Origin: an uncultured Aliiroseovarius sp.
GTDB taxonomy: Bacteria; Pseudomonadota; Alphaproteobacteria; Rhodobacterales; Rhodobacteraceae
Length of the DNA: 5,307 bases
Assembly: GCA_938023895.1 (NCBI GenBank)
Contig: CALJDH010000049.1
Location: 1 to 5,307 of the forward strand
Reading direction: 5' to 3'
Shown: one piece after another, positions 1-5,261 of the stretch
Position numbering within the stretch: the stretch's first letter is position 1
How the letters are laid out: every line of letters begins with the position of its first letter
The notes under the pieces: model-generated
The model's input: the letters and a program-made list of their open reading frames with translations, nothing else
Told to the model about the DNA's origin: nothing
Database searches by the model: none
Program-made: the position numbers and the translations under genes

Positions 1-134
1 ATCTGCGCTGAACGTGGGGCTAGGTATCGCGGGCAGCTTGCCGCGTCAATACGAAAAATCACCCAAATGCACTTGTCCTTCAGAAAGCCATGGCGCATTG
101 TCCGGGCCTTGAAAAACTTCCAGCGGATCGCGTG

Positions 135-917
135 ATGAAAAAGCCAAAATGGGTCGTCAAAAAAGAAAAAGACAAGCGTCAGGCGGCAGCTGAAACCGTG
201 TGGCTTTTCGGGCTTCATGCAGTGCGTGATGCTCTGATGAACCCTGACCGTGAACGGCTGCGGTTGATCGTGACGAAGAACGCGGGCGACAAGCTGGCGG
301 ATGCAATCGAGGCCTCAGGCATGACGCCCGAAATGGCAGACCCGCGCAAGTTTCCGGCGCCGATTGATCCCAATTCGGTTCACCAAGGCGCGGCGCTTGA
401 AGTGAAGCCCCTGAACTGGGGCGACTTTGCCAGCCGCGTGATTGGCGGCGAGGGCAAGATGCCCGTGGTCGTCATGCTTGACCGCGTTACGGACCCGCAT
501 AATGTCGGCGCGATCCTACGCTCAGCCGAGGTGTTCGGCGCCAGTGCCGTCGTTGGTACGAAACATGGCGCTGCACCGGAAACTGGGGCGCTGGCCAAGA
601 CCGCTTCGGGCGCGTTGGAGCGTCAGCCCTATCTGCGTGTCCGCAATCTGGCTGAATCAATGGAAGAGCTACGCAAAATGGGTTTTGTGGTTCTTGGCAT
701 GGATGGCGAGGCGACTGAAACTATTGAAGAGGCACTAGCCGCACGCCCGGAACGCCCCGTTGCGTTGGTCATGGGGGCCGAAGGGCCGGGGCTACGAGAA
801 AAGACGAAAGCGACCTGTGATGCGCTGGTGAAGATCCCGTTTGCACGTGACTTTGGCTCGCTCAACGTGTCGAATGCGGCGGCTGTCGCGCTTTACGCGA
901 CGCGCCTCACGCGGTGA
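135..917 (+). CDS. rlmB: 23S rRNA (guanosine-2'-O-)-methyltransferase, RlmB/TrmH (SpoU) family
   Basis: A 260-residue SPOUT-class RNA methyltransferase, expected to transfer a methyl group from SAM to a ribose 2'-OH in 23S rRNA (G2251 in E. coli RlmB) in the cytoplasm. An N-terminal substrate-binding domain covers about residues 22-95 and ends in VHQGAALEV. The SpoU catalytic domain follows with all three motifs: motif 1 LDRVTDPHNVGAILRS (115-130, with the conserved N and R), motif 2 ALVMGAEGPGLR (210-221) and motif 3 SLNVSNAAAVALY (242-254). These form the trefoil-knot SAM site. I chose the ATG at 135 because MKKPKWVV matches the start I remember for roseobacter homologues; an in-frame ATG at 90 would add 15 residues without family support. 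The start overlaps the stop of a short upstream frame (TGATG). Family assignment is very safe. The exact target base is inferred from similarity to RlmB; other SpoU enzymes modify tRNA. Confidence 0.9.
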   Translation: MKKPKWVVKKEKDKRQAAAETVWLFGLHAVRDALMNPDRERLRLIVTKNAGDKLADAIEASGMTPEMADPRKFPAPIDPNSVHQGAALEVKPLNWGDFASRVIGGEGKMPVVVMLDRVTDPHNVGAILRSAEVFGASAVVGTKHGAAPETGALAKTASGALERQPYLRVRNLAESMEELRKMGFVVLGMDGEATETIEEALAARPERPVALVMGAEGPGLREKTKATCDALVKIPFARDFGSLNVSNAAAVALYATRLTR

Positions 918-980
918 TCACCTTGTTGTGGGTGGGGCTGTAAAATCCACCTTGGCAGCGCAGATTAGGGACAGCCGAAA

Positions 981-987
981 AGGAGGT
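981..987 (+). promoter_or_regulatory. Strong Shine-Dalgarno site for the YHS gene
   Basis: AGGAGGT is a full-length match to the anti-Shine-Dalgarno sequence, four bases before the ATG at 992. It decides the start of the YHS gene and is the strongest ribosome binding site in the window. I found no convincing -35/-10 pair in the 918-980 gap. Confidence 0.75.
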
Positions 988-991
988 CCCA

Positions 992-1465
992 ATGTCGAAA
1001 CTGTCCCTGTCCCGCCGTCACGTTCTGTCTGGTCTGATCGCTGTCCCCGTTGGGGCGACGCTTCTGACCCGTCCAGCCTTTGCAGCCAACCCGCCTGTCT
1101 ATGCCGAAGATGGCATCGCATGGGACGGGCATGACCCGGTTGCCTTTTTCACCAATGGTGCCCCTACGCCGGGTGTGGCTGAGTTCTCGTTAGACTATGA
1201 AGGCGCAACGGTGTTGTTTTCCAGCGCCGAAACCCGCGACATGTTCGCCGACGATCCTGCGAGATACGCACCGCAGTTCGGCGGCTACTGCGCCTATGCG
1301 GCCAGTAAGGGCTATATTGCTCCCACCGTGCCCGAGGCCTGGACCGTTTACGAGGGCAAACTCTATTTGAATTTCAGCCTGCGGGCGCGCGAGCTGTGGT
1401 CGCAGGATATCCCCGGAAACATCGCCAAAGGGAATGCAAACTGGCCGGGCATTCTGGACGGCTGA
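992..1465 (+). CDS. Tat-exported YHS domain-containing protein
   Basis: A 157-residue protein with a twin-arginine signal: SRRHVL at residues 7-12, a hydrophobic stretch, then A-F-A with likely cleavage after residue 31, so it should be exported folded to the periplasm. The mature part is a YHS-like domain. It has WDGHDPVAFF (44-53), a stretch resembling 'xFSSAETRDMFADDPARYAP' (75-94), GGYCAYA (97-103) and a C-terminal DIPGNIAKGNANWP block (139-152). This is the family I remember as 'YHS domain-containing (seleno)protein', in which some members may carry selenocysteine; here Cys100 is an ordinary TGC codon. It is the only cysteine in the protein. YHS domains are often linked to metal binding, but no substrate is established. 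The start is fixed by AGGAGGT at 981-987, four bases before the ATG. It lies 74 nt after rlmB with no terminator between, so it may be read from the rlmB transcript. Confidence 0.87.
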   Translation: MSKLSLSRRHVLSGLIAVPVGATLLTRPAFAANPPVYAEDGIAWDGHDPVAFFTNGAPTPGVAEFSLDYEGATVLFSSAETRDMFADDPARYAPQFGGYCAYAASKGYIAPTVPEAWTVYEGKLYLNFSLRARELWSQDIPGNIAKGNANWPGILDG

Positions 1466-1547
1466 CCCGTGACGGGCGGATCACAAGTGTTTTACCACCC
1501 CTTCCAATTCCGCCCCGCCACCATATCTGTCTAACAGAGGCCAGGCT

Positions 1548-1587
1548 GTGGAACGCCTGAAACCTCATTCACTGTCCCTCGTTCCAC
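1548..1587 (+). repeat. 8-bp inverted repeat (hairpin) upstream of terminator
   Basis: GTGGAACG (1548-1555) is the exact reverse complement of CGTTCCAC (1580-1587), with 24 bases between the arms. A second, mutually exclusive hairpin is possible using CAGGC (1542-1546) and GCCTG (1555-1559), which shares part of the left arm. The structure sits 83-122 nt past the YHS stop and 5 nt before an intrinsic terminator. It may be part of the YHS 3'UTR or of an independent small RNA. The pairing is seen in the sequence; any role is inference. Confidence 0.45.
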
Positions 1588-1592
1588 CAACT

Positions 1593-1631
1593 GCGCCCGA
1601 GGAAATACTCCCCTCGGGCGCTTTTTCTTTT
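1593..1631 (+). terminator. Rho-independent terminator after the YHS gene
   Basis: GCGCCCGAGG (1593-1602) pairs perfectly with CCTCGGGCGC (1612-1621), leaving a 9-nt loop, and is followed by TTTTTCTTTT (1622-1631). This is a textbook intrinsic terminator for plus-strand transcription. It ends the YHS transcript 128 nt after its stop codon. It also lies only 41 nt before the CoA-binding gene, which leaves little room for a promoter in between. Confidence 0.92.
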
Positions 1632-1672
1632 ACGGGCTTGGAATAGAACTGCGCGGTGCTTAGTTGGGGCAT

Positions 1673-2125
1673 ATGACGCAGACTGATATAGACACCCGCA
1701 TTCGCACCATCCTGACCTCGACCCGCGTGATCGGCCTTGTGGGTCTGTCGCACAAGCCCGAGCGTGCCTCTTACCGCGTAGCCCGCTTTCTGTCCGAGAA
1801 AGGCTATCGCGTAATCGGCGTGAACCCCGGCTTGGCAGGGCAAGAGATGTTTGGTGAAACGGTTGTCGGGTCGATTGCCGAACTGCCGGAAGAGACCGAC
1901 ATGATCGACCTTTTCCGCCGGTCCGAGACAATTGAACCTCTTGTGGACGAAGCGCTGGCGCATCTGCCGAACCTGCGCACGGTTTGGATGCAGTTGGAGA
2001 TTTTCAACGCTGCCGCACGGGCCAAGGCGGAAGCGCGCGAGATCGAGGTGGTCGAGGATCGTTGTCCGGCCATCGAGTATCCGCGCCTGATCGGGACGGA
2101 CGCGCTGGCGGAATTGGTGGGGTAA
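1673..2125 (+). CDS. CoA-binding domain protein (YccU-like, CoA_binding_2 family)
   Basis: A 150-residue single-domain Rossmann-fold protein of the CoA-binding family that includes E. coli YccU; no signal peptide, so cytoplasmic. The glycine-rich nucleotide-binding segment VIGLVGLSHKPERASYRVA runs from residue 19 to 37, followed by GYRVIGVNPG (44-53). Later family blocks are DMIDLFRR (76-83), TVWMQLEIFN (103-112) and VVEDRCPAIEYPRL (126-139), the last with the conserved DRC. Binding of CoA or an acyl-CoA is known for the fold, but the physiological role of stand-alone members is unclear. I chose ATG at 1673; a TTG three codons upstream (1664) is in frame but has no better support. The ribosome binding site is weak (GGGG at 1666-1669). 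The neighbouring gene on the right is hisE, converging on it. The family call is secure, the function unknown. Confidence 0.88.
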   Translation: MTQTDIDTRIRTILTSTRVIGLVGLSHKPERASYRVARFLSEKGYRVIGVNPGLAGQEMFGETVVGSIAELPEETDMIDLFRRSETIEPLVDEALAHLPNLRTVWMQLEIFNAAARAKAEAREIEVVEDRCPAIEYPRLIGTDALAELVG

Positions 2126-2189
2126 GGGGCGTCGCCCCTCTGCGCTACGCGCATTCATCCCAGGATATTTTTGGCAAGAAAATAAGAGC
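2125..2189. repeat. Structured convergent intergenic element between the CoA-binding gene and hisE
   Basis: This gap between two converging genes is nearly all structured. AGGGGC (2125-2130) pairs with GCCCCT (2134-2139) over a 3-nt loop. GCGC-TAC-GCGC follows at 2142-2152. An AT-rich inverted repeat comes next: TATTTT (2166-2171) and AAAATA (2179-2184), around TGGCAAG. The last part resembles a short intergenic element I recall recurring in Rhodobacteraceae genomes, but I cannot confirm copies from one window. It may act as a bidirectional transcript end; neither hairpin has a proper U-tract directly after it. Confidence 0.4.
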
Positions 2190-2504
2190 TTACGGCTGAC
2201 GGGCCGCTTTTTCTGCGATGCCCGAGGTGCCTTCGCGGCGTTCAAGCTCGGCCAACACGTCTTCCAGCGCCACGTCACGCGCGGCAAGCATGACCAGCAG
2301 GTGATACAGCACGTCGGCGGCCTCGGCGGTCAGGTTGTCTCGGTCGTTTTTGGCGGCGGCGATGATGGCCTCGATGGCCTCTTCCCCGAACTTCTCGGCG
2401 CATTTCTCCGGACCTTTGGACAGCAGCTTGGCGGTCCAACTGCTGTCGGGATCTGCGGATTTACGTGCCTCGATCGTGGCGGCGAGTTGGGTCAGGATGC
2501 TCAT
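2190..2504 (-). CDS. hisE: Phosphoribosyl-ATP pyrophosphohydrolase (HisE)
   Basis: A 104-residue stand-alone HisE, which hydrolyses N1-(5-phosphoribosyl)-ATP to phosphoribosyl-AMP and pyrophosphate, the second step of histidine synthesis, in the cytoplasm. The all-alpha MazG-like fold is recognisable from [21 protein letters not shown] (22-42). The metal-binding acidic motif is E41-E42-x-x-E45, followed by E61-x-x-D64 in [11 protein letters not shown]. Length is usual for a monofunctional HisE; there is no HisI domain fused to it and hisI is not in this window. Its ATG overlaps the hisF stop in an ATGA junction (2501-2504), indicating translational coupling, and a GAGG at 2510-2513 inside the end of hisF serves as its ribosome binding site. 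It is the last gene of the his transcript. Confidence 0.95.
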   Translation of the reverse strand: MSILTQLAATIEARKSADPDSSWTAKLLSKGPEKCAEKFGEEAIEAIIAAAKNDRDNLTAEAADVLYHLLVMLAARDVALEDVLAELERREGTSGIAEKAARQP

Positions 2505-3298
2505 GTCAGCCTCATCGGGATGCCTGCGGCGGCCATGTGTTCCTTGGCCTCGCGGATGGTGTAGTCGCCAAAGTGGAAGATGGATGCGGCCAATACGGCG
2601 CTTGCGCCGCCTTCGGTCACGCCTTCCACAAGGTGGTCCAGATTACCGACGCCGCCCGAGGCGATGACTGGTACGTGTACCGCGTCCGAAATGGCGCGGG
2701 TTAGCGGCAGGTTGAAGCCTGCGCGCGTGCCATCGCGGTCCATCGAGGTCAGCAGGATTTCGCCCGCGCCTTTCTGTTCCATCAGTTTGGCGAACTCGAC
2801 CGCGTCAATCGGGTTGCCGTCTGCGTCCAACGCCGGTTTGCGCCCACCATGGGTGAAGATACCCCATTTGTTTGGGGTGCCGTCGGCGTCATGGCCAATG
2901 GTTTTGGCGTCAATGGCGACAACAATGCACTGGCTGCCGAACCGATCTGCCGAGCGCGCGATCACGTCCGGGTCGGCCACGGCGGCAGAGTTGAAGCTGA
3001 CCTTATCCGCGCCCGCCAGCAGCAGATCGCGCACATCTTCGGGCGAACGCACGCCGCCGCCGATGGTCAGCGGCATGAAGCATTGCTCGGCCGTGCGGGT
3101 GGCCAGATCATACATGGTGCCGCGGTTTTCGTGGGTGGCCTTGATGTCGAGGAAGCAGAGTTCATCTGCCCCGGCAGCGTCATAGGCGCGCGCCTGTTCC
3201 ACCGGATCGCCCGCGTCGATCAGATCGACGAAGTTGACGCCTTTCACCGTGCGGCCCTCGGCCACGTCGAGGCAGGGGATGATGCGAGTCTTAAGCAT
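2501..3298 (-). CDS. hisF: Imidazole glycerol phosphate synthase, cyclase subunit (HisF)
   Basis: A 265-residue (beta/alpha)8 barrel that with HisH forms IGP synthase. HisF takes ammonia delivered from HisH and converts PRFAR to imidazole glycerol phosphate and AICAR. Both catalytic aspartates are present, D11 in RIIPCLD and D130 in VVAID, at the same positions as in T. maritima HisF. The phosphate-binding loops are IGGGV (79-83) and ASGGV (213-217), and AASIFHFG spans 237-244. The protein is about a dozen residues longer than the 253-residue T. maritima enzyme. The extra length is two small insertions (about 135-145 and 156-164) on either side of the FTHGGRK segment; both contain DADG followed by x-P. 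It starts 3 nt after the hisA stop, with AAAGG (3306-3310) as ribosome binding site, and overlaps hisE by 4 nt. Function is certain. Confidence 0.97.
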   Translation of the reverse strand: MLKTRIIPCLDVAEGRTVKGVNFVDLIDAGDPVEQARAYDAAGADELCFLDIKATHENRGTMYDLATRTAEQCFMPLTIGGGVRSPEDVRDLLLAGADKVSFNSAAVADPDVIARSADRFGSQCIVVAIDAKTIGHDADGTPNKWGIFTHGGRKPALDADGNPIDAVEFAKLMEQKGAGEILLTSMDRDGTRAGFNLPLTRAISDAVHVPVIASGGVGNLDHLVEGVTEGGASAVLAASIFHFGDYTIREAKEHMAAAGIPMRLT

Positions 3299-3301
3299 GT
3301 G

Positions 3302-4024
3302 TCAGCCTTTCAGAACGCCCAGCGCCTCTTTCAAATCAATCGCGCCGTCATAAAGCGCGCGGCCCGAGATTGCGCCGTTCAGCGGTGCGCCGCAGTTTTT
3401 CAGCGCATGCAGATCGTCCAGCGAACTGACGCCGCCCGAGGCGATGACGGGGATCGAGACCGCGCGGGCCAGATCGGCGGTCGCCTCGGTGTTCGGGCCT
3501 TGCATCGCGCCGTCGCGGTTGATGTCGGTATAGATGATGGCGGCCACACCTGCGTCCTCGAAGGACTTGGCAAGGTCGGTGACCATGACGTCGGTTTCCT
3601 CGGCCCAGCCTTTGGTGGCGACGCGCCCGTCGCGTGCGTCGATGCCGACGGCGACCTTGCCGGGGAAAGCGCGGGCGGCTTCGCGGACCAGATCGGGGTT
3701 TTCAACGGCCACTGTGCCAAGGATCACGCGGCTCAGGCCCTTTTCGATCCAGCTTTCGATGGTCGCCATGTCACGGATGCCACCGCCTAGCTGGGCCGGT
3801 ACGTCGATGGCGCCAAGGATGGCTTCAACTGCTGCGCCGTTTACGGGCTCGCCTGCAAACGCGCCGTTCAAGTCGACCAGGTGGATCCACTCGCAGCCCG
3901 CGTCCTGAAATGCGCGTGCCTGAGCCGCCGGGTTGTCGTTGAACACGGTGGCTTCTTCCATCTCGCCGCGCAGCAGGCGTACGCATTGGCCGTCTTTCAG
4001 GTCGATGGCAGGATAGAGGATCAT
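3302..4024 (-). CDS. hisA: ProFAR isomerase (HisA)
   Basis: A 240-residue (beta/alpha)8 barrel: 1-(5-phosphoribosyl)-5-[(5-phosphoribosylamino)methylideneamino]imidazole-4-carboxamide isomerase, which carries out the Amadori rearrangement of ProFAR to PRFAR, the substrate of HisF-HisH. Catalytic D8 (PAID) and D129 (VGIDARDG) are present, with YTDINRDG at 165-172. The phosphate-binding loops are LGGGI (79-83) and ASGGV (195-199), and GRALYDG lies at 221-227. The open frame extends upstream to 4117, but the family starts at [13 protein letters not shown] (minus strand, at 4033-4036) lies 8 nt before this ATG, so I use 4024. hisA is first of a tight hisA-hisF-hisE group. Upstream is a 139-bp divergent gap facing the DUF2147 gene, and I see no clear promoter hexamers there. 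Confidence 0.96.
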   Translation of the reverse strand: MILYPAIDLKDGQCVRLLRGEMEEATVFNDNPAAQARAFQDAGCEWIHLVDLNGAFAGEPVNGAAVEAILGAIDVPAQLGGGIRDMATIESWIEKGLSRVILGTVAVENPDLVREAARAFPGKVAVGIDARDGRVATKGWAEETDVMVTDLAKSFEDAGVAAIIYTDINRDGAMQGPNTEATADLARAVSIPVIASGGVSSLDDLHALKNCGAPLNGAISGRALYDGAIDLKEALGVLKG

Positions 4025-4120
4025 GGCAGGTGCTCCGTTAAGCTGTCGGTTGGGCTGCTTTTTGCACGGACAGGGGGGAAAGCCAAGCGCGACCTCCAGC
4101 CACGTCATACTTGCCACAGC

Positions 4121-4135
4121 GCCGCCGGGGGCGGC
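4121..4135 (+). repeat. GC-rich hairpin in the leader of the DUF2147 gene
   Basis: GCCGCC (4121-4126) and GGCGGC (4130-4135) form a perfect 6-bp stem with a GGG loop in the divergent hisA/DUF2147 intergenic region, about 18 nt before the DUF2147 ribosome binding site. No T-run follows on either strand, so it is not an ordinary terminator. It could be a leader structure or an operator, or simply a feature of GC-rich DNA. Confidence 0.3.
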
Positions 4136-4163
4136 AGGATATCCGCAAAATAGGGAGGTATCT

Positions 4164-4547
4164 ATGAAACGAGTGATTGCAGCAGCGGCGCTTGCGGTTG
4201 GACTGGCTGGACCGGCCGTAGCTGAACCAGTGCTGGGTGTGTGGAAAACGCAGGTGGATGACGGGGCTTATGCGCACGTCACTTTCTCGCAATGTGGGGC
4301 CGCTTTGTGCGGTGTGATCTCGCGTACGTTCAATGCGTCGGGCGAATACAAGTCCGAGAATATCGGCAAGCAGCTGGTCTGGGATATGAATGCCAATGGA
4401 AGCGGCAAGTATTCGGGCGGCAAGATTTGGCAGCCTTCGACTGGCAAGGTCTATAAATCGAAGATGACGCTGTCGGGATCGACGCTGAAAGTCGCTGGCT
4501 GTGTGGGGCCGATCTGCAAAAAGCAGACATGGACAAAGGTTCAGTAA
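4164..4547 (+). CDS. Secreted DUF2147 family protein
   Basis: A 127-residue exported protein of unknown function. A Sec signal peptide ([20 protein letters not shown], cleavage after A20) leaves a mature domain of 107 residues starting [12 protein letters not shown]2147 hallmarks are GVWKT (25-29), the [12 protein letters not shown] segment (41-52), [19 protein letters not shown] (79-97) and the terminal [15 protein letters not shown] (112-126). Four cysteines occur as two C-x4-C pairs (C44/C49 and C113/C118), which in the periplasm could form disulfides. The frame is open upstream to 4023, but the ATG at 4164 has GGGAGG (4153-4158) five bases ahead and begins a proper signal peptide. It lies in the opposite direction to the histidine genes around it (hisA left, hisH right), and its role there is unknown; I see no histidine-related feature in the protein. 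Confidence 0.85.
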   Translation: MKRVIAAAALAVGLAGPAVAEPVLGVWKTQVDDGAYAHVTFSQCGAALCGVISRTFNASGEYKSENIGKQLVWDMNANGSGKYSGGKIWQPSTGKVYKSKMTLSGSTLKVAGCVGPICKKQTWTKVQ

Positions 4548-4565
4548 CCTACCGGTAATCAAATC

Positions 4566-4600
4566 AAAAAGGGCGCCCGATGCGGCGCCCTTTCTTGTTT
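4566..4600. terminator. Bidirectional rho-independent terminator shared by the DUF2147 gene and hisH
   Basis: AAAGGGCGCC (4568-4577) pairs perfectly with GGCGCCCTTT (4584-4593) around a CGATGC loop. A T-rich tail follows on the plus strand (TTTCTTGTTT), and the AAAAA at 4566-4570 gives a U-run on the minus strand as well. It lies 20 nt past the DUF2147 stop and directly abuts the hisH stop at 4599-4601, so the symmetrical hairpin can end both converging transcripts. Confidence 0.88.
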
Positions 4601-5237
4601 ACGGTGTCCAGGTCAGGAAATTCGCGATCATTCGCAGCCCTGCGGCCTGACTTTTTTCCGGGTGGAACTGCATACCGATCATGTTGTCACGCCCGACGAT
4701 GGCGGTGATGTCACCGGCGTAATCGCAGTGGGCCAAACGCTCGTCCGGGTTGTCGACGACGAAGTGATACGAGTGCACGAAATAGGCGTGGTCGCCGGTT
4801 TTCACGCCGTCCAGTACCGGGTGGACACTGTCGATCACCAGATCGTTCCAGCCCATATGTGGCACTTTCAGGCTTGGGTCAGCCGGAGTGATCTTGCGCA
4901 CATGGCCCTTGATCCAGTCAAACCCGTCCGTGTCCTGATATTCGTGGCTGACGGTGGCCAGCATTTGCATGCCGACGCAGATGCCCATGAAGGGGCGGCC
5001 TTGCGTGATGACGGCCTCTTCCAGCGCTTCATAGATGCCGCGGTGGTCGGACAGCTGTTGGCGACAGGCCGGAAAGGCACCGTCGCCGGGCAGGACCAAA
5101 CGGTCGGCGCGCGCCACGTCCTCGGGTTTGGTGGAAACGATCACGTCGCCGGCGTTGGTCTCGGCGGCCATGCGCTGAAACGCTTTTTCGGCCGAGTGCA
5201 GGTTGCCGCTGTCATAGTCGATGATCACGGTCAGCAT
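4599..5237 (-). CDS. hisH: Imidazole glycerol phosphate synthase, glutamine amidotransferase subunit (HisH)
   Basis: A 212-residue class I (triad) glutamine amidotransferase that hydrolyses glutamine and channels ammonia into HisF. The triad is complete: C87 in GICVGMQML, then H192 and E194 in QFHPEK. Other family blocks are IIDYDSGNLHS at the N-terminus, PGDGAFP at 50-56 (usually PGVGxF, so V to D here), VPHMGWND (125-132) and YFVHSYHF (152-159). Two ATG codons are adjacent (5240 and 5237). I use the second because GGAGA (minus strand, 5244-5248) is then six bases away rather than three; the difference is one residue. It follows hisB by only about 20 nt, so these two are probably cotranscribed. 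Its 3' end runs into a strong terminator, separating it from its partner gene hisF. Confidence 0.95.
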   Translation of the reverse strand: MLTVIIDYDSGNLHSAEKAFQRMAAETNAGDVIVSTKPEDVARADRLVLPGDGAFPACRQQLSDHRGIYEALEEAVITQGRPFMGICVGMQMLATVSHEYQDTDGFDWIKGHVRKITPADPSLKVPHMGWNDLVIDSVHPVLDGVKTGDHAYFVHSYHFVVDNPDERLAHCDYAGDITAIVGRDNMIGMQFHPEKSQAAGLRMIANFLTWTP

Positions 5238-5261
5238 CATAGGTCTCCGGTTGGGTGTGCT

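Noticed and set aside
1..40. Hairpin CGCGG...CCGCG near 29-46 and possible tRNA 3' end at the window start
   Set aside because: No T-run follows the hairpin, and no CCA or T-arm is visible, so neither a terminator nor a tRNA can be supported.
90..134. Upstream ATG adding 15 residues to RlmB
   Set aside because: The extension is unlike the family N-terminus, and MKKPKWVV at 135 fits homologues I know; it remains possible.
1475..1523. Possible tRNA: GGCGGA start, TTCCAAT resembling a T-loop, and a CCA at 1521-1523
   Set aside because: The bases flanking the supposed T-loop do not pair, the acceptor arms do not match, and the length is too short.
1565..2287. 240-codon minus-strand frame running from hisE across the CoA-binding gene
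   Set aside because: It is antisense to a gene with clear family motifs, overlaps the end of hisE in another frame and runs through the terminator region; no domain seen.
2580..3185. 201-codon plus-strand open frame antisense to hisF
   Set aside because: Ser/Pro/Ala/Arg-rich composition typical of a shadow frame; hisF on the minus strand has all its catalytic motifs.
2849..3790. 313-codon plus-strand open frame antisense to hisF and hisA
   Set aside because: It spans two certain genes on the other strand, its protein shows no recognisable domain, and long antisense frames are expected opposite GC-rich genes.
4025..4117. Upstream extension of hisA to an ATG at 4117
   Set aside because: HisA proteins begin at the first beta strand (MILYPAIDL), and a GGAG ribosome binding site supports the ATG at 4024.
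4023..4163. Upstream extension of the DUF2147 frame
   Set aside because: It would bury the signal peptide 47 residues inside the protein; ATG 4164 has a good ribosome binding site.
4025..4163. Promoters for hisA and the DUF2147 gene (e.g. CATACT at 4106-4111, TTGGCT on the minus strand at 4081-4086)
   Set aside because: Only one hexamer of each pair is passable and spacing or partners are poor, so I do not call a promoter.
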